From Formosimonas limnophila (GTDB lineage Bacteria > Pseudomonadota > Gammaproteobacteria > Burkholderiales > Burkholderiaceae), in NCBI RefSeq assembly GCF_014652675.1, contig NZ_BMZG01000001.1, forward strand, positions 62,001-126,000: a stretch of DNA of 64,000 nt. Reading direction: 5' to 3'. A program made the translations under genes and the position numbers. The notes beneath the pieces were generated by a model, which searched no databases, had not been told where the DNA came from, and worked only from the letters and a program-made list of their open reading frames with translations. Positions 28,021-35,604 of this stretch are shown here, piece after piece (the first letter of the stretch is position 1; each line of letters begins with the position of its first letter).

Positions 28021-29214
28021 ATGAAAGCGACTGATTTTAAGGCTCAGCCTTTGTGGCAGACACTCGGGCAGTTTCCTGTGAACTGGCCATTATTCAATGG
28101 CAAACCAGTGCCGCTTGGGGGCATGACGGTGCAAAAGTTTTTTAAAGACTATTGGCACAAAAAACCATTGTTGATTCGCAATGCCATTCCAGAGTTTCAA
28201 GCGTTCTTCATGCCTGATGATGCCTTTGATGCTTTGCGCGACGAAAATATTGAAACCCGTGTGATTCAGTATGATGAGACAGGCTGGCAACTCTCACACG
28301 GCCCGTTTAAAAAGGCTCAGCTTCCTAAACGCAAGCAGTCTGCATGGACGGCACTGGTGCAGGGCGTTGATTTAATCAATGCTCAAGGTCACGCGTTGCT
28401 TAATTTGTTTCGTTTTATCCCAGATGCGCGGTTAGATGATTTGATGGTGAGTTTTGCAACCGATGGTGGTGGGGTGGGGCCGCACTATGACTCGTACGAT
28501 GTGTTTTTGCTACAAGCTTATGGTCAAAGGCATTGGGCAATAGGGCAAGAAAAAGATTTGTCTATTGTGCCCGACGTACCCGTCAAAATTTTACAGAACT
28601 TCACACCAGACGAAGAGTTTGTTCTCAATCCAGGGGATATGCTGTATTTACCGCCTCACTATGCCCATGACGGCGTGGCTGTTGGTGAGTGTATGACGTA
28701 CTCGATTGGTTTTCGTGCGCCGACTTACAAAGAACTTGGTATCGCTTTACTCAATTTTGTCGAAGACAACATTGAATTAGAAGGGCGATATACAGATGCC
28801 ACTTTAAAATACCAAACCACACCAGCACACTTACCAGATGCCATGGTGAATGATGTATACCAAAAACTACAAGAGCTGAAGTGGGACAGAAGCTGGGTGG
28901 CAGAATGTTTGGGGTGTTATTTGACCGAACCAAAACCGTCAGTTTGGTTTGATCCGCCTCAGATGATGAATTTCGCGCAGTTCAAAAAGCAGGCTGCCAA
29001 GCATGGAGTATCTTTGGTCTCAGGCACACGGATGCTGTATCACGCGCCGTGGGTGTTTATTAATGGTGAGCATTTGGTCGCTGATGGAGATGATGCGCAG
29101 TTCCTCATACAATTGGCCAATGAGCGAATATCAAACTTAAAACAGATGAATGAGAGCCGTTGGCGGTTGCTGCATGATTGGTATGGTCATGGTTGGTTGA
29201 GTCTGAATCTCTAA
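28021..29214 (+). CDS. roxA: ribosomal protein uL16 arginine 3-hydroxylase (cupin/JmjC oxygenase)
   Basis: The 397-residue 2-oxoglutarate/Fe(II) oxygenase resembles YcfD/RoxA, which hydroxylates an arginine of ribosomal protein uL16. The iron triad is visible: His155 and Asp157 in GPHYDSYDVF, and His216 in LPPHYAHDGV. The N-terminal FFKDYWHKKPLLIRNA is conserved in the family, and a winged-helix-like C-terminal region follows (about 290-397). The ATG at 28021 is chosen from family length. An in-frame extension back to 27838 runs over slyD and has no homology. Confidence 0.9.
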   Translation: MKATDFKAQPLWQTLGQFPVNWPLFNGKPVPLGGMTVQKFFKDYWHKKPLLIRNAIPEFQAFFMPDDAFDALRDENIETRVIQYDETGWQLSHGPFKKAQLPKRKQSAWTALVQGVDLINAQGHALLNLFRFIPDARLDDLMVSFATDGGGVGPHYDSYDVFLLQAYGQRHWAIGQEKDLSIVPDVPVKILQNFTPDEEFVLNPGDMLYLPPHYAHDGVAVGECMTYSIGFRAPTYKELGIALLNFVEDNIELEGRYTDATLKYQTTPAHLPDAMVNDVYQKLQELKWDRSWVAECLGCYLTEPKPSVWFDPPQMMNFAQFKKQAAKHGVSLVSGTRMLYHAPWVFINGEHLVADGDDAQFLIQLANERISNLKQMNESRWRLLHDWYGHGWLSLNL

Positions 29215-29293
29215 GTCGGAATGTGGAATGTTGCATAAATGAAACACGCAGTGCCTTACGTGAGAAAGGCTCTTGACTTAAAAAGGATAAAAT

Positions 29294-29325
29294 TTGACAC
29301 AGCGCACAAATAAAATGTATATAAT
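29294..29325 (+). promoter_or_regulatory. strong sigma-70 promoter of the lipoprotein gene
   Basis: TTGACA (29294-29299) is followed by TATATA (29318-29323, spacer 18) overlapping TATAAT (29320-29325, spacer 20). The consensus -35 and -10 boxes make this one of the best promoters in the window. Confidence 0.75.
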
Positions 29326-29398
29326 GCCGCCGTGATGTGAATCATCTGCGTGGTTGCTGGTGGTGCATCGCATGTTTATAATCTATATAGGTAACAAC

Positions 29399-29698
29399 AT
29401 GAAAAAATTATCATTGGTATCTTTGTTGGTAGCTGCTGGTATCTTGGCTGCTTGCTCTAAAGCTGAAGAAAAAAAACCTGCTGACGTAGCTCCTGCTGCT
29501 GCAACTCCAGCCGCTACTGCTCCTGCTGCAACGACTACTCCTGCTGCTGGTGCTGCAGTAGAAGCAACTAAAGATGCAGCGGCTAAAACAGCTGACGCAG
29601 TAACTGCCACTGCTGCTGCTACTAAAGAAACAGCGACTAAAGCTGTTGAAGCGGCTAAAGCTGGCGCGACTGCTGCTAAAGAAGAAATGAAGAAGTAA
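29399..29698 (+). CDS. small Ala/Lys-rich lipoprotein
   Basis: The 99-residue product starts MKKLSLVSLLVAAGILAAC, a lipoprotein signal with lipobox LAAC (Cys19). The next 25 residues are Ala/Pro/Thr-rich and probably extended. Residues about 50-99 (from AAVEATKDAAAKTAD) are an Ala/Lys/Thr/Glu pattern with charged residues about every 4-5 positions, which predicts a long amphipathic helix. No enzymatic motif is present. Such small abundant lipoproteins are often structural, but the function here is unknown. The gene is flanked by a consensus promoter and a strong terminator, so it is probably monocistronic and highly expressed. The ATG at 29399 is preceded by AGGTAAC. Confidence 0.8.
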   Translation: MKKLSLVSLLVAAGILAACSKAEEKKPADVAPAAATPAATAPAATTTPAAGAAVEATKDAAAKTADAVTATAAATKETATKAVEAAKAGATAAKEEMKK

Positions 29699-29737
29699 TT
29701 CTTCGTGATTCTTTGTTTGTTAAGCAACAAGAAAAAA

Positions 29738-29762
29738 AGCCCGCCATTTGGTGGGTTTTTTA
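29738..29762 (+). terminator. terminator of the lipoprotein gene
   Basis: GCCCGCC and GGTGGGT (stem 29738-29754, loop ATTT, one G-T wobble) are followed by six T. Confidence 0.82.
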
Positions 29763-30082
29763 TTATTTAAGACTTATTTCGCTGTACCTACAAAGTCAAA
29801 AGAGTCAATTAATTGGTTCGAGCCTGCCATAGCGATTCGTTGCGACTATTCTAAAAAAATCATTAGTGGTTCACAGCGTAAGTCGTTTTTTAAAAGCACT
29901 GACTTAATCAAATCAAAGAGCCAAGCCATTGAACTTGATGGATTTCGGATTTACCTCAGTTTTTTTGTTTAACAATTATTGGGCATTTTTGTGATAATTC
30001 GACTCTTGTTGATTGATAGTGTGGTTGTCTGAACCTGAGCTTTTAACGAAGCAAAGTCATCATTTCGAACATGATAATTTTA
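29763..30082. other. 320-base stretch without a recognised gene
   Basis: No gene, RNA or repeat could be supported. A plus-strand ORF up to 29972 has no familiar motif and covers the terminator T-run, so it is not called. Confidence 0.5.
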
Positions 30083-30449
30083 CTAATCCACGCAATCGAA
30101 ATGCCACCACTCGTTGGGGGTTGTCATAAAGGGTCAAATCAACAGAGCAGCCCCTGCTGTGCCGTGAGCCGAGGTTTGGGTTGGCCAAGTAAAGATGAGC
30201 ATTGGGGAAATGAGTCTAAAAATAAGCGGTCACATACCATGGGCGATAAGCGTCAAATACGCGCAATCCATAACCGTATTTAGCTAAGCAATTCGCTACA
30301 CGCATCAAAGCAATGGCCGCATCTAAGATCATAAACGCGTATAGTGCATCGTAAATGATCTGTCTCGTGAAACTGTTGGTACTCGCATAGCGAATGTCGA
30401 ACGTGACAGGGGATTTGGCGTGGATGCTTAGAGTTGTTAAGTCAACCAA
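30083..30449 (-). pseudogene. decayed VanX/DdpX-type D-Ala-D-Ala dipeptidase
   Basis: The minus strand reads VDLTTL, VTFDIRYASTNSFTRQIIY, LAKYGYGLRVFDAYRPWYVTAYF and then a TAG stop. In the same frame beyond the stop it continues LANPNLGSRHSRGCSVDLTLYD, the zinc-binding His/Asp motif of M15D dipeptidases. About 60 residues are then missing, and after a frame change the final catalytic motif NEWWHFD appears just before a stop at 30083. All signature blocks are in the right order, so the identity is secure. The nonsense codon, internal deletion and shift make it non-functional. No ATG is present; a TTG at 30449 may be the original start. Confidence 0.85.
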
Positions 30450-30639
30450 CGGTGCTTTTTACAAATGCGACTTTCTGGAGAAAATGTATGGGTTCATGGC
30501 CGTATTTTAGAATTAAACACAAAAGGCGTGCGAAGGCTGCTGAAAAACTGTGACTTCAATGGCATAAAGGCTTGAATTTTTCTGCTGCATCATGTATTTT
30601 TATGGATTCGTTCTAAACCTCCAAATTAGGGGAATTCAA

Positions 30640-31923
30640 GTGGCTTTAGTGGTACATAAATACGGTGGCACATCGATGGGCTCAGTTGAGCGCATTCAAA
30701 ATGTCGCTCAGCGCGTGGCAAAATGGGTCAAAGCAGGGCATCAAGTCGTGGTTGTGCCATCGGCCATGTCGGGCGAAACCAATCGCTTACTCGGTTTGGC
30801 CAAAGACATCAACAAAGATGCTGCGGACATGAGCCCGCGAGAAATGGACATGATTGCCTCAACGGGCGAGCAAGTTTCAGTTGGTTTGCTGGCGATTGCT
30901 TTGCAAGCCATCGGCACTGACGCTGTGAGTTACGCTGGTTGGCAAGTACCAGTGAAAACCAACAACGCTTATATGAAAGCGCGTATTGAGTCGATTGACG
31001 ACAAGCGTATTCGTGCAGATCTTGATGCAGGTCGTGTGGTCATCGTCACGGGTTTTCAAGGTGTGGATGCGCAAGGCAACATCACCACGCTGGGGCGTGG
31101 TGGCTCTGATACATCGGCTGTTGCGATTGCTGCAGCGATTAAGGCAGACGAATGCTTGATTTACACCGATGTTGACGGTGTGTACACCACAGACCCCCGC
31201 GTGGTTGAAAATGCACGCCGTCTTGAAAAAGTCACATTCGAAGAAATGCTCGAAATGGCGAGCTTGGGCTCAAAAATACTGCAAATCCGCTCGGTTGAAT
31301 TCGCAGGCAAGTACCGCGTCAAAACGCGCGTACTATCGAGTTTGACAGACCCAATGATGGACATCAATACTGAGGCAAACTCAGGCACGTTAATCACATT
31401 TGAAGATGAGGAAACACAATCCATGGAACAAGCCGTTATTTCAGGCATCGCGTTTAATCGCGACGAAGCAAAAATCACCTTGATGCAAGTGCCAGACACG
31501 CCAGGTGTGGCCTTTAAAATCTTGGGTCCTGTGGCCAAAGCCAATATTGACGTGGACATGATTATCCAAAATCAGAGCACAAACGGCACCACAGACTTCT
31601 CATTCACCGTTCATCGCAATGAGTACAAGAAAGCCATGGAAGTCTTAGAAACTGAAATCAAAGGCGCCGTTGGTGCTAAAGAAGTCATCGGTGACGACAA
31701 GGTGTGTAAAGTCTCCGCCGTTGGCATTGGCATGCGCTCGCACGTCGGTGTGGCCAGCTTGATGTTTGAGACTTTGTCTAAAGCCGGTGTGAATATTCAA
31801 ATGATTTCCACTTCTGAAATCAAAATTTCTGTGGTCATCGAAGACAAATACATGGAGTTGGCAGTGCGCGAACTGCACAAAGCCTTTGATTTGGATCAGG
31901 CAGCTCAAATCGAATCGGTTTGA
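30640..31923 (+). CDS. lysC: aspartate kinase
   Basis: The 427-residue enzyme phosphorylates L-aspartate, the first step to lysine, threonine and methionine. It has KYGGTSMGS at the N-terminus, [15 protein letters not shown] and [12 protein letters not shown] for the kinase fold, and two ACT domains (about 265-427) for feedback control. The length suggests a lysine- or threonine-regulated type with alpha and beta subunits, the beta subunit perhaps from an internal start. The GTG at 30640 has AGGGGA six bases upstream; an extension to 30592 lacks homology. No lysine riboswitch was recognised upstream. Confidence 0.94.
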   Translation: MALVVHKYGGTSMGSVERIQNVAQRVAKWVKAGHQVVVVPSAMSGETNRLLGLAKDINKDAADMSPREMDMIASTGEQVSVGLLAIALQAIGTDAVSYAGWQVPVKTNNAYMKARIESIDDKRIRADLDAGRVVIVTGFQGVDAQGNITTLGRGGSDTSAVAIAAAIKADECLIYTDVDGVYTTDPRVVENARRLEKVTFEEMLEMASLGSKILQIRSVEFAGKYRVKTRVLSSLTDPMMDINTEANSGTLITFEDEETQSMEQAVISGIAFNRDEAKITLMQVPDTPGVAFKILGPVAKANIDVDMIIQNQSTNGTTDFSFTVHRNEYKKAMEVLETEIKGAVGAKEVIGDDKVCKVSAVGIGMRSHVGVASLMFETLSKAGVNIQMISTSEIKISVVIEDKYMELAVRELHKAFDLDQAAQIESV

Positions 31924-31969
31924 TTGTCCCGTACCCAAAAAATGGCTTGATTCGTATCGGTTCTGACTA

Positions 31970-32002
31970 AAAACACCTGCGGCTTATAACAGGTGTTTTT
32001 TA
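31970..32002 (+). terminator. terminator after lysC
   Basis: AAAACACCTG (31970-31979) pairs with CAGGTGTTTT (31990-31999), continuing into T-rich sequence. Confidence 0.82.
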
Positions 32003-32073
32003 TTGGCTTTTTGTTCTGTATCGTTAAATGAAGTGCAAAAATCACCTCACAATACGAAAAGCGGGCTAAATTG

Positions 32074-32102
32074 TTGACGGCGCGAGAAAACTTGCTTACA
32101 AT
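32074..32102 (+). promoter_or_regulatory. sigma-70 promoter of tRNA-Ser
   Basis: TTGACG (32074-32079) and TACAAT (32097-32102) with a 17-base spacer lie 40 bases before the mature tRNA 5' end. Confidence 0.72.
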
Positions 32103-32141
32103 GGTGGTCTTTCGTTGTCCAAATAATCGGCAACAGGAAAC

Positions 32142-32234
32142 GGAGACGTGGCCGAGTGGTCGAAGGCACATCCCTGCTAAGGATGCATACGGCTTATACC
32201 TGTATCGAGGGTTCGAATCCCTCCGTCTCCGCCA
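32142..32234 (+). tRNA. tRNA-Ser(GCT)
   Basis: The acceptor arms GGAGACG and CGTCTCC pair over seven bases. The anticodon stem is CATCC/GGATG with loop CTGCTAA, giving anticodon GCT at 32176-32178 (codons AGC/AGU). A long variable arm, as expected for serine, and the T arm GAGGG-TTCGAAT-CCCTC are present. The CCA end is encoded. Confidence 0.97.
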
Positions 32235-32248
32235 GTATTCGGCATAAG

Positions 32249-32279
32249 CGGTTATTGGATTTTTTCAATAACCGTTTTT
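32249..32279 (+). terminator. terminator after tRNA-Ser
   Basis: CGGTTATTG (32249-32257) pairs with CAATAACCG (32266-32274) and is followed by TTTTTG and further T-rich sequence. It separates the tRNA from rpsF. Confidence 0.8.
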
Positions 32280-32339
32280 GCTTTTTTCTTGCCGCATTCG
32301 CACAGACGCGCGCAGCGGCTTTATCCACAAGGAGTCCAC

Positions 32340-32702
32340 ATGCGTCATTACGAAATCGTATTGATCGTACACCCTGACCAAAGCGAGCAAGTGCCTGCGA
32401 TGGTTGAGCGTTACAAATCACAAATCGAAACAGCTGGCGGTAAAATCCACCGTCAAGAAGACTGGGGTCGTCGCCAATTGGCTTACCCAATCCAGAAACT
32501 CGTGAAAGCACACTACCTGTGCTGGAACATCGAAATCGACCAAGCCACTTTGGACGAACTCGAGCACAACTTCCGTTACAACGACGCTATTTTGCGTCAC
32601 TTGACGGTTAAGATGAATAAAGCAGAAGTAGCACCTTCTATCATGCTCAAAGCAGCAGAAAAAGAAGACGCGAAAAAATCGGCTGTTGCCGCTGCTGAAT
32701 AA
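32340..32702 (+). CDS. rpsF: 30S ribosomal protein bS6
   Basis: The 120-residue protein begins [19 protein letters not shown] and contains [14 protein letters not shown], both typical of bS6, which binds 16S rRNA with bS18. The ATG at 32340 has a strong AAGGAG site. The Ala/Lys/Glu-rich C-terminal tail is common in proteobacteria. It heads the rpsF-priB-rpsR-rplI operon. No promoter was obvious between the tRNA terminator and the gene, so transcription may start within that 60-base gap or read through. Confidence 0.96.
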   Translation: MRHYEIVLIVHPDQSEQVPAMVERYKSQIETAGGKIHRQEDWGRRQLAYPIQKLVKAHYLCWNIEIDQATLDELEHNFRYNDAILRHLTVKMNKAEVAPSIMLKAAEKEDAKKSAVAAAE

Positions 32703-32715
32703 GTTATTTCATTAA

Positions 32716-33048
32716 TTGAGTCTACACAGTAACTTCGCTAATCGCTGTACCTTTGATGTTTGCTTGGTTGAAAAAACCAGTTTGCGGCATACTCTAGCAG
32801 GTGTACCCGTGGTGGAAGCGGTGGTGGCATTTGATGCACCACAAGTTGAAAATCACCAACCACGACAAGCTGCTTTCGAATTGAGTGTGATTGCCATCGG
32901 TGAGATGGCGCAGGTTTTGAATCAAGCGAACAGTGGTCAGTTTTATCGTGTTCAGGGTTTTTTGAATCGAAAAAGCCTCAAGAGTGTGAAATTGAGACTG
33001 CATCTGACTCACTTAAGTCCCTTATCTGTTGATGATTCATTAAATTAG
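32716..33048 (+). CDS. priB: primosomal replication protein N (PriB)
   Basis: The 110-residue OB-fold single-stranded-DNA-binding protein helps PriA restart stalled forks. Family features are [19 protein letters not shown], then [15 protein letters not shown] and [20 protein letters not shown]. It sits between rpsF and rpsR, its usual place in Betaproteobacteria. No ATG or GTG start is available. TTG at 32716, 14 bases after rpsF, is the only plausible start and has no clear ribosome binding site, so translation probably depends on coupling to rpsF. Confidence 0.85.
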   Translation: MSLHSNFANRCTFDVCLVEKTSLRHTLAGVPVVEAVVAFDAPQVENHQPRQAAFELSVIAIGEMAQVLNQANSGQFYRVQGFLNRKSLKSVKLRLHLTHLSPLSVDDSLN

Positions 33049-33080
33049 TCATCACAACATTTGTTAAAAAGGAAACTGCA

Positions 33081-33353
33081 ATGCCAGCTCCACGTAATAA
33101 AAATGGTCGCCCAGAGCGCCGCCCAGCACAAAATCCATTGTTCAAACGCAAACGCGTTTGCCGTTTCACCATTGGTAAAGTTGATCAAATCGACTACAAA
33201 GATGTGGACACGTTAAAAGACTTCATCCAAGAAAACGGCAAGATCATTCCAGCCCGTTTGACTGGTACTCGTGCAATCTACCAACGTCAATTGAACACAG
33301 CCATCAAACGTGCGCGTTTCTTGGCGTTCTTGCCTTACTCTGACAACCACTAA
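33081..33353 (+). CDS. rpsR: 30S ribosomal protein bS18
   Basis: The 90-residue protein contains [34 protein letters not shown] and [19 protein letters not shown], the complete bS18 pattern. The N-terminal extension rich in Pro, Arg and Asn is usual for Betaproteobacteria. A good AAGGA site precedes the ATG. It binds bS6, encoded two genes upstream. Confidence 0.97.
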   Translation: MPAPRNKNGRPERRPAQNPLFKRKRVCRFTIGKVDQIDYKDVDTLKDFIQENGKIIPARLTGTRAIYQRQLNTAIKRARFLAFLPYSDNH

Positions 33354-33415
33354 TCAGTTTTCTCAAGCTTCACATTCACTTGTGATTGAGTTGATTGAAT
33401 AGAAAAGGATACAAA

Positions 33416-33862
33416 ATGCAAATCATTTTATTAGAAAAAGTTTTGAACGTTGGCCAGCTTGGTGACGTTGTTAAAGTCAAAGACGGTTACGCACGTAACT
33501 TTTTGATTCCACAAGGTAAAGCACGCCGCGCAACTGCTGCTGCTAAGGCTGAGTTTGAAGCACGTCGTGCTGAGCTCGAAAAAGCTCAAGCTGCGAAATT
33601 GGCTGCTGCACAAACCGTTGCTGAAAAACTCACTGGTACACAATTGACCATCGCTTCTAAAGCGGGTGTTGATGGCCGTTTGTTCGGTTCTGTGACCAAC
33701 GCTGATGTGGCAGAAGTTTTGAAAACACAAGGTTTTGACGTGAGCAAATCACAAGTCAAGATCGCTGAAGCCATCAAAACCATCGGTGAATACGCGGTAC
33801 AAGTGTCATTGTTCACTGATGTGACTTCTGACATCACTGTCGTGGTGACACCAGCTGCTTAA
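33416..33862 (+). CDS. rplI: 50S ribosomal protein bL9
   Basis: The 148-residue protein starts [19 protein letters not shown] with [15 protein letters not shown], the conserved N-terminal RNA-binding domain. A long helix (about 45-75) joins a C-terminal domain containing [15 protein letters not shown]. The ATG at 33416 is selected by AAAGGA and by family alignment; an upstream in-frame start would add seven unrelated residues. A strong terminator follows, ending the operon before dnaB. Confidence 0.96.
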   Translation: MQIILLEKVLNVGQLGDVVKVKDGYARNFLIPQGKARRATAAAKAEFEARRAELEKAQAAKLAAAQTVAEKLTGTQLTIASKAGVDGRLFGSVTNADVAEVLKTQGFDVSKSQVKIAEAIKTIGEYAVQVSLFTDVTSDITVVVTPAA

Positions 33863-33887
33863 TCGTTGTCTTCACATCGATTCAAAG

Positions 33888-33918
33888 AAAAGCCAAGGCG
33901 TATTGCCTTGGCTTTTTT
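33888..33918 (+). terminator. terminator after rplI
   Basis: AAAAGCCAAGGC (33888-33899) pairs perfectly with GCCTTGGCTTTT (33905-33916) and ends in six T. Confidence 0.88.
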
Positions 33919-33984
33919 GTGGCAAAACCAGTAAAATGGTTGGTCTATTAGTTTCTTTTTATTACTTTCCCAGTTAGGTTTTTC

Positions 33985-35373
33985 ATGTCTGACATCAATC
34001 TTGATGTGTCCGCTTTACGCACCCCACCACATTCGATAGAGGCCGAGCAATCCGTACTTGGAGGTCTGATGCTTGACAACATGGCATGGGACAAAATCTC
34101 GGATGTGGTTCGCGAGGATGAGTTCTATCGGTTTGATCATCGTTTGATTTTTAAGACGATTGCAGAATTGATTGAAAAAGGCCATCCTGCTGACGTGGTG
34201 ACGGTTTTTGAGTCTTTACAGAGCCAAGGTCGGCTTGATGATGTCGGTGGTATGGCATATCTCAATGCCTTGGTCACCAGTGTATCGTCAGCAGCGCACA
34301 TCCGCCGCTATGCCGAAATTGTGCATGACCGTGGTTTGTTGCGTAAGCTCGTGAGTGCTTCTGACAATATTGCTGAATCTGCATTCAATACGCAAGGGCG
34401 CGAGACAAAAACCATTTTGGATGAGGCAGAACAAGCCATTTTGAGCGTGGCGGAAGCAGGACGCAATGGTGGTGGTACCGAGTTTCAAGAGTTACCAATC
34501 GTATTGACTGCTGTTGTCGATCAAATCAATGATTTATACCATCGCGATCAAAAAGACGAAGTGACTGGTGTTTCTACGGGATTTTATGACCTTGACCGAA
34601 TGACAGCAGGTCTGCAAAAAGGTGATCTCATCATCGTGGCGGGTCGTCCGTCAATGGGTAAAACCTCATTTTCAATGAACATTGCCGAACATGTAGCCAT
34701 CAATGAGGGTTTGCCCGTCGCTGTCTTCTCAATGGAGATGGGGGCACAGCAGCTTGGGATGCGTATCTTGGGTTCTGTGGGTAAATTAAACCAAACCCGT
34801 TTGCGCACAGGTCAACTCAACGATGAAGATTGGGAACGCTTAACCGTCGCCATCGAAAAAATGCACGATACGCAGCTTTATATTGATGAGACGCCCGCTT
34901 TGAACCCACTGGACTTGCGTGCTCGTGCACGACGCTTGGCACGTACTTGTGGGGGGTTGGGTTTAATCGTGGTCGATTACTTGCAGTTGATGAGTTCGGC
35001 TCGTTCGGGTGACAATCGTGCTGCTGAGATTTCAGAGATTTCTCGCTCGCTCAAAGCACTCGCTCGAGAGTTAGAGTGTCCGCTGATTGCCTTATCACAG
35101 CTCAATCGTAGCGTCGAGCAGCGACCAGACAAACGTCCCATGATGTCGGACTTGCGTGAGTCGGGTGCGATTGAGCAGGATGCCGACATTATTATGTTTG
35201 TGTACCGTGAAGAAGTGTATAACAAGGAAGACCCGAGTCTCAAAGGTAAAGCTGAGATTGGCATTGGCAAGCAGCGTAATGGTCCGATTGGAACGGTGCA
35301 TCTAAAATTTGTTGGTGAATTTACGAAGTTTGATAACGCTGATTTTGCTGATGAATATGTTCCAGAGTATTGA
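33985..35373 (+). CDS. dnaB: replicative DNA helicase DnaB
   Basis: The 462-residue hexameric helicase unwinds DNA at the fork. The N-terminal domain starts with PPHSIEAEQSVLGGLMLD, and the RecA-like domain has Walker A GRPSMGKTSF (about 221-230), VVDYLQLM and ALSQLNRSVEQRPDKRP. No intein insertion is present. It follows the rplI terminator by about 70 bases, the standard gene order. Confidence 0.97.
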   Translation: MSDINLDVSALRTPPHSIEAEQSVLGGLMLDNMAWDKISDVVREDEFYRFDHRLIFKTIAELIEKGHPADVVTVFESLQSQGRLDDVGGMAYLNALVTSVSSAAHIRRYAEIVHDRGLLRKLVSASDNIAESAFNTQGRETKTILDEAEQAILSVAEAGRNGGGTEFQELPIVLTAVVDQINDLYHRDQKDEVTGVSTGFYDLDRMTAGLQKGDLIIVAGRPSMGKTSFSMNIAEHVAINEGLPVAVFSMEMGAQQLGMRILGSVGKLNQTRLRTGQLNDEDWERLTVAIEKMHDTQLYIDETPALNPLDLRARARRLARTCGGLGLIVVDYLQLMSSARSGDNRAAEISEISRSLKALARELECPLIALSQLNRSVEQRPDKRPMMSDLRESGAIEQDADIIMFVYREEVYNKEDPSLKGKAEIGIGKQRNGPIGTVHLKFVGEFTKFDNADFADEYVPEY

Positions 35374-35604
35374 TGTGGGGCTGCTGGTCATGCGGGCATT
35401 CGTGCCCGTTATTCGTTTGTGGCGATTAAATTAAAAGATCTGTTGGTTTGTGTGGTTCTATTGTTCTGTTTTTGCTGGTTAGGGCTTTATAAATCAAGTC
35501 TCTACAGTTTGGGCCATTATTGTTTACTTGGGCGTGACAAGGTTTCCTGTTTGATTGCTTTCAAATTAAAAACTTTAGCTATAGTCTTTTCAGAAAGGCC
35601 TTGT

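Noticed and set aside
29383-29730. 115-codon minus-strand ORF opposite the lipoprotein
   Set aside because: It is a mirror of the Ala-rich coding sequence, and the plus strand has the promoter, lipobox and terminator.
29748-29972. 74-codon plus-strand ORF after the lipoprotein
   Set aside because: It begins inside the terminator, has no ribosome binding site and no recognisable motif.
30484-30555. Short ORFs before lysC as a possible leader peptide
   Set aside because: They contain no run of Lys, Thr or Met codons and no terminator pair, so no attenuation mechanism is supported.
35419-35604. 62-codon N-terminal extension of the LplT-PlsC protein
   Set aside because: It has no homology to transporter N-termini, whereas GTG at 35605 has a ribosome binding site and the expected start.
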